From assembly GCA_001725215.1 (NCBI GenBank), contig MEFT01000046.1, positions 1 through 9,051 on the forward strand: 9,051 nt of DNA, read 5' to 3'. Of this stretch, positions 6,868 to 9,051 are shown in pieces. The stretch comes from Clostridium sp. SCN 57-10. GTDB lineage: Bacteria > Bacillota > Clostridia > Oscillospirales > Butyricicoccaceae. A model generated the notes under the pieces. The model saw only the letters and a program-made list of their open reading frames with translations, was not told where the DNA came from and made no database searches. Both the position numbers and the translations under genes were made by a program. The first letter of the stretch is position 1. Every line of letters begins with the position of its first letter.

Positions 6868-7602
6868 ATGAAATCCTGGGGCATCAGCCATGTCGGACTG
6901 CAGCGAAAGCTGAACGAAGACGCTTATGTGATCCGTACGTTCGGAGAGCACGACCAGGCATATTTTGTCGTGTGCGACGGTATGGGCGGTGCAAAGGCGG
7001 GAGACGTTGCAAGCCGCGTGGCACTTGAAAGCTTTTCCGAGCGGCTTGACTCGCTGCTCAAGCCGAAAATGTCAAACGAAGATATGGTGGACGCCGTTTC
7101 CCGGGCGGCGGCCGCCGCAAACAGCCGTGTGTGGAACATGGCAAACGACGACGAACGTATGGAGGGCATGGGCACCACGCTGGTCGCGATGCTCGTGTGT
7201 GATGACCACGCCGTCGTGTGCAACATTGGAGACAGCCGGGCGTATCTGGTTGACGAACAGGGCATTCGCCAGATTACGAACGACCACTCGCTGGTGGGTG
7301 AAATGATCGCGCGGGGCGAGCTTTCCGCGGAGGACGCCTACCGCCATCCGAGCCGCAACGTCATTACCCGCGCCATCGGCGCTGAAACCGAGGTGCGGAG
7401 CGATGTGTTTTCGCTGCGTCCCAGGGCGGGGCAGTTTGTTCTGCTGTGCAGTGACGGGCTGACGGGCGAGGTAAGCGAGCCGGAGATTTATTACGAAATC
7501 GCGCAGTCGGGAACACCCGAAACAGCGTGCAAGACGTTGGTAGACATCGCGAATCAGCGAGGCGGACGCGATAACATCACCATCGTTTTGGTGTCTTTTT
7601 AG
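6868..7602 (+). CDS. prpC: PPM/PP2C-type Ser/Thr protein phosphatase (PrpC/Stp)
   Basis: This is a soluble 244-residue metal-dependent (Mn/Mg) phosphatase that should reverse phosphorylation by the kinase encoded immediately downstream. PPM motifs occur in order: VGLQRKLNED (metal ligand Asp18), VVCDGMGGAKAGD (Asp37, Gly38), MGTTLVAMLV, CNIGDSRAYL, NDHSLVGEMIARGEL, SRNVITRAIG, LLCSDGLTGEV (Asp196) and GGRDNITIVLV (Asp235). All expected metal-binding acidic residues are present, so it should be active. The length is normal for the small bacterial stand-alone form, without regulatory domains or membrane segments. GGGGGAG at 6853-6859, inside the end of rlmN, lies eight bases before the ATG. The symbol follows the Bacillus subtilis name; stp is the name in many other Gram-positive bacteria. 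Confidence 0.95.
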   Translation: MKSWGISHVGLQRKLNEDAYVIRTFGEHDQAYFVVCDGMGGAKAGDVASRVALESFSERLDSLLKPKMSNEDMVDAVSRAAAAANSRVWNMANDDERMEGMGTTLVAMLVCDDHAVVCNIGDSRAYLVDEQGIRQITNDHSLVGEMIARGELSAEDAYRHPSRNVITRAIGAETEVRSDVFSLRPRAGQFVLLCSDGLTGEVSEPEIYYEIAQSGTPETACKTLVDIANQRGGRDNITIVLVSF

Positions 7603-7607
7603 GGAGG
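7601..7607 (+). promoter_or_regulatory. Ribosome binding site of prkC, overlapping the prpC stop
   Basis: AGGGAGG, continued by T, lies six bases before the ATG at 7614 and shares two bases with the prpC TAG stop (7600-7602). It is one of the strongest Shine-Dalgarno sequences in the window. The arrangement mirrors the priA-def junction and suggests coupled production of phosphatase and kinase. Confidence 0.85.
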
Positions 7608-7613
7608 TCAAGC

Positions 7614-9051
7614 ATGGACAGACTGATCGGTAAATTTTTAGATAACCGTTACGAAATTTTAGAGGTTATCGGCATGGGCGGCATGGCCATCGTATACAAG
7701 GCCAAGTGTCACCGTCTCAATCGCATGGTGGCTATTAAGGTGCTTAAAAACGAATATGCAAAAGATGCCGAGTTTCGTAAGCGTTTTCATGATGAATCGC
7801 AATCGGTTGCGATGCTTTCTCATCCGAATATTGTCGCCGTTTACGACGTTTCACGTTCGGATGATATTGAGTACATCGTTATGGAGCTGATTGAGGGCTT
7901 TACGCTGAAAGAGTATTTGAAAAGCCGTAAGCAGCTCTCATGGCAGGAAACCTCTTTTTTTGCCATTCAGATCGCGAAGGCGCTTGATCACGCGCATTCG
8001 CGCGGCATCATCCACCGCGACATCAAGCCCCAGAACATCATGCTTTTGCGTGACGGAACCGTGAAGGTGGCCGATTTTGGCATCGCACGGCAGATGACGC
8101 AGCAAAACACCTATAATATCGGCGAAGCCATCGGTTCGGTTCACTATGTTTCGCCCGAGCAGGCGAGGGGCAGCCATGTTGATAACCGCGCGGATCTCTA
8201 TTCGTTCGGCGTCGTCATGTATGAAATGCTGTGTGGCAGACTGCCCTTTGAGGGAGACTCTGCCGTTTCGGTGGCCGTGCAGCACATCAACTCCATTCCG
8301 CTGCCTCCGTCCGACTATGTGGCGGGCATACCCGAGACAATTGAGAATATCACCATGAAGGCGATGGCGCCTTCTCTGTCAAAACGGTATGCGTCTGCGG
8401 CGCAGATGCTGACCGATCTTGAAAACTTCCGCAACGATCCGTCGTATAAGGTTGAAATCTCTACGGAGGATACGTTTGCCGGCTACATCGAGTCCGATTC
8501 GGACGCTACCCGGAAAATCAACAATACGGGCGAAGCAAAGCGTCCTGCCGCGCGCGGCAAGGAAGGAACCGAGTATGCCCAGAAAAAGAAGGGAAGCGCT
8601 CGCTATTCCGTGGTGTTTGCCGTCGTATCGGTGCTGCTCTTCGTGGTTGGAGCGTTTTACTTTATCTCGGCAGTCATTGACCCGTTTGGCGGCGGAGGAA
8701 CCGAAAAAATTGAAGTACCCTCGCTCGTTTCGCTTGCGGTCGATGAAGTGAAATCCGACCCAAAGTATGTTGATTTCGTGATTCAAGAGGGCGAAAGCGT
8801 CTATGATGATTCGGTGGACGCGGGCAAGATCATTTCGCAGAAACCTGAGGGCGGGAAAATGGCGGAAAAGGGAAGCGTAATTACCGTTGTGATCAGCCGC
8901 GGGCCCAAGACCATTGCGCTGAAGGAATATGCGACATTTGACTACCGTCAAGTTCAGATCGACCTTGACCGGCTTGGTCTCGTCATGGTCGAGCAGCATG
9001 AGTTCAGCGACGAGGTGGCGAAGGACACTGTCATTCGCACGATGCCGGGTG
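7614..9051 (+). CDS. prkC: PASTA-domain Ser/Thr protein kinase (PrkC/PknB type), 3'-partial
   Basis: This is a membrane Ser/Thr kinase that senses cell-wall fragments or precursors through extracellular PASTA repeats and phosphorylates cytoplasmic targets in growth and wall control. The frame is open to the window end: 479 residues are visible. The kinase domain (about 13-272) has glycine loop GMGGMAIVY (20-28), VAIKVL (Lys42), Glu61 in helix C, HRDIKPQN (134-141, catalytic Asp136), DFGIA (154-158) and SPEQ (180-183). The activation loop contains Thr162, Thr166 and Tyr167. A polar juxtamembrane linker ends in QKKKGSARY before one membrane span (about 333-355), so the kinase is cytoplasmic. 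PASTA repeat 1 spans about 364-430 and repeat 2 starts near 431 and is cut. The usual family has two to four or more repeats, so a substantial part is missing. The first 360 bases are distinctly A+T-rich. Confidence 0.95.
   Translation, partial: MDRLIGKFLDNRYEILEVIGMGGMAIVYKAKCHRLNRMVAIKVLKNEYAKDAEFRKRFHDESQSVAMLSHPNIVAVYDVSRSDDIEYIVMELIEGFTLKEYLKSRKQLSWQETSFFAIQIAKALDHAHSRGIIHRDIKPQNIMLLRDGTVKVADFGIARQMTQQNTYNIGEAIGSVHYVSPEQARGSHVDNRADLYSFGVVMYEMLCGRLPFEGDSAVSVAVQHINSIPLPPSDYVAGIPETIENITMKAMAPSLSKRYASAAQMLTDLENFRNDPSYKVEISTEDTFAGYIESDSDATRKINNTGEAKRPAARGKEGTEYAQKKKGSARYSVVFAVVSVLLFVVGAFYFISAVIDPFGGGGTEKIEVPSLVSLAVDEVKSDPKYVDFVIQEGESVYDDSVDAGKIISQKPEGGKMAEKGSVITVVISRGPKTIALKEYATFDYRQVQIDLDRLGLVMVEQHEFSDEVAKDTVIRTMPG

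Noticed and set aside
8379..8999. A 206-codon minus-strand open frame opposite the membrane/PASTA part of prkC
   Set aside because: The plus-strand frame encodes a coherent membrane span and PASTA repeat. The antisense product resembles no family and has no supporting start signal.

Overview
The window is one uninterrupted run of eight co-directional (+ strand) genes: priA (5' end missing) - def - fmt - YugP-type zinc metallopeptidase - rsmB - rlmN - prpC/stp - prkC (3' end missing). Every gene has strong family motifs and no frameshift or internal stop is visible. This is the conserved Bacillota housekeeping cluster that joins replication restart, formyl-methionine metabolism, rRNA modification and Ser/Thr phosphorylation signalling. 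The gene order, the purine-rich Shine-Dalgarno sites, the fairly high G+C (about 55-60 % by eye) and the membrane peptidase between fmt and rsmB point to a G+C-rich member of the Clostridia, perhaps Oscillospiraceae/Ruminococcaceae-like. The lineage is an inference from style, not from a marker gene.

Layout. 2-2368: PriA helicase, entering the window just after its start. 2380-2853 and 2850-3782: peptide deformylase and methionyl-tRNA formyltransferase, the pair that removes and adds the N-formyl group, overlapping by 4 bases. 3785-4498: a small multi-pass membrane HEAGH metallopeptidase. 4500-5822 and 5819-6862: two RNA methyltransferases, RsmB (16S rRNA m5C) and RlmN (23S rRNA and tRNA m2A), again overlapping by 4 bases. 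6868-7602 and 7614-9051: a PPM-family phosphatase and the PASTA-domain membrane kinase it opposes. The kinase is cut off in its second PASTA repeat.

The largest intergenic gap is 11 bases, and I see no terminator hairpin or convincing promoter between genes. The cluster therefore reads as one transcription unit with several translationally coupled pairs. No tRNA, rRNA, mobile element, CRISPR array or attachment site is visible, and no stretch over 300 bases lacks a gene.

I did not find a new biological system here. The points most worth a second look are modest: a DEEQ instead of DEEH motif II in PriA, the peptidase embedded in the translation operon, a sharp A+T-rich dip at the start of prkC, and a possible extended -10 element inside fmt.
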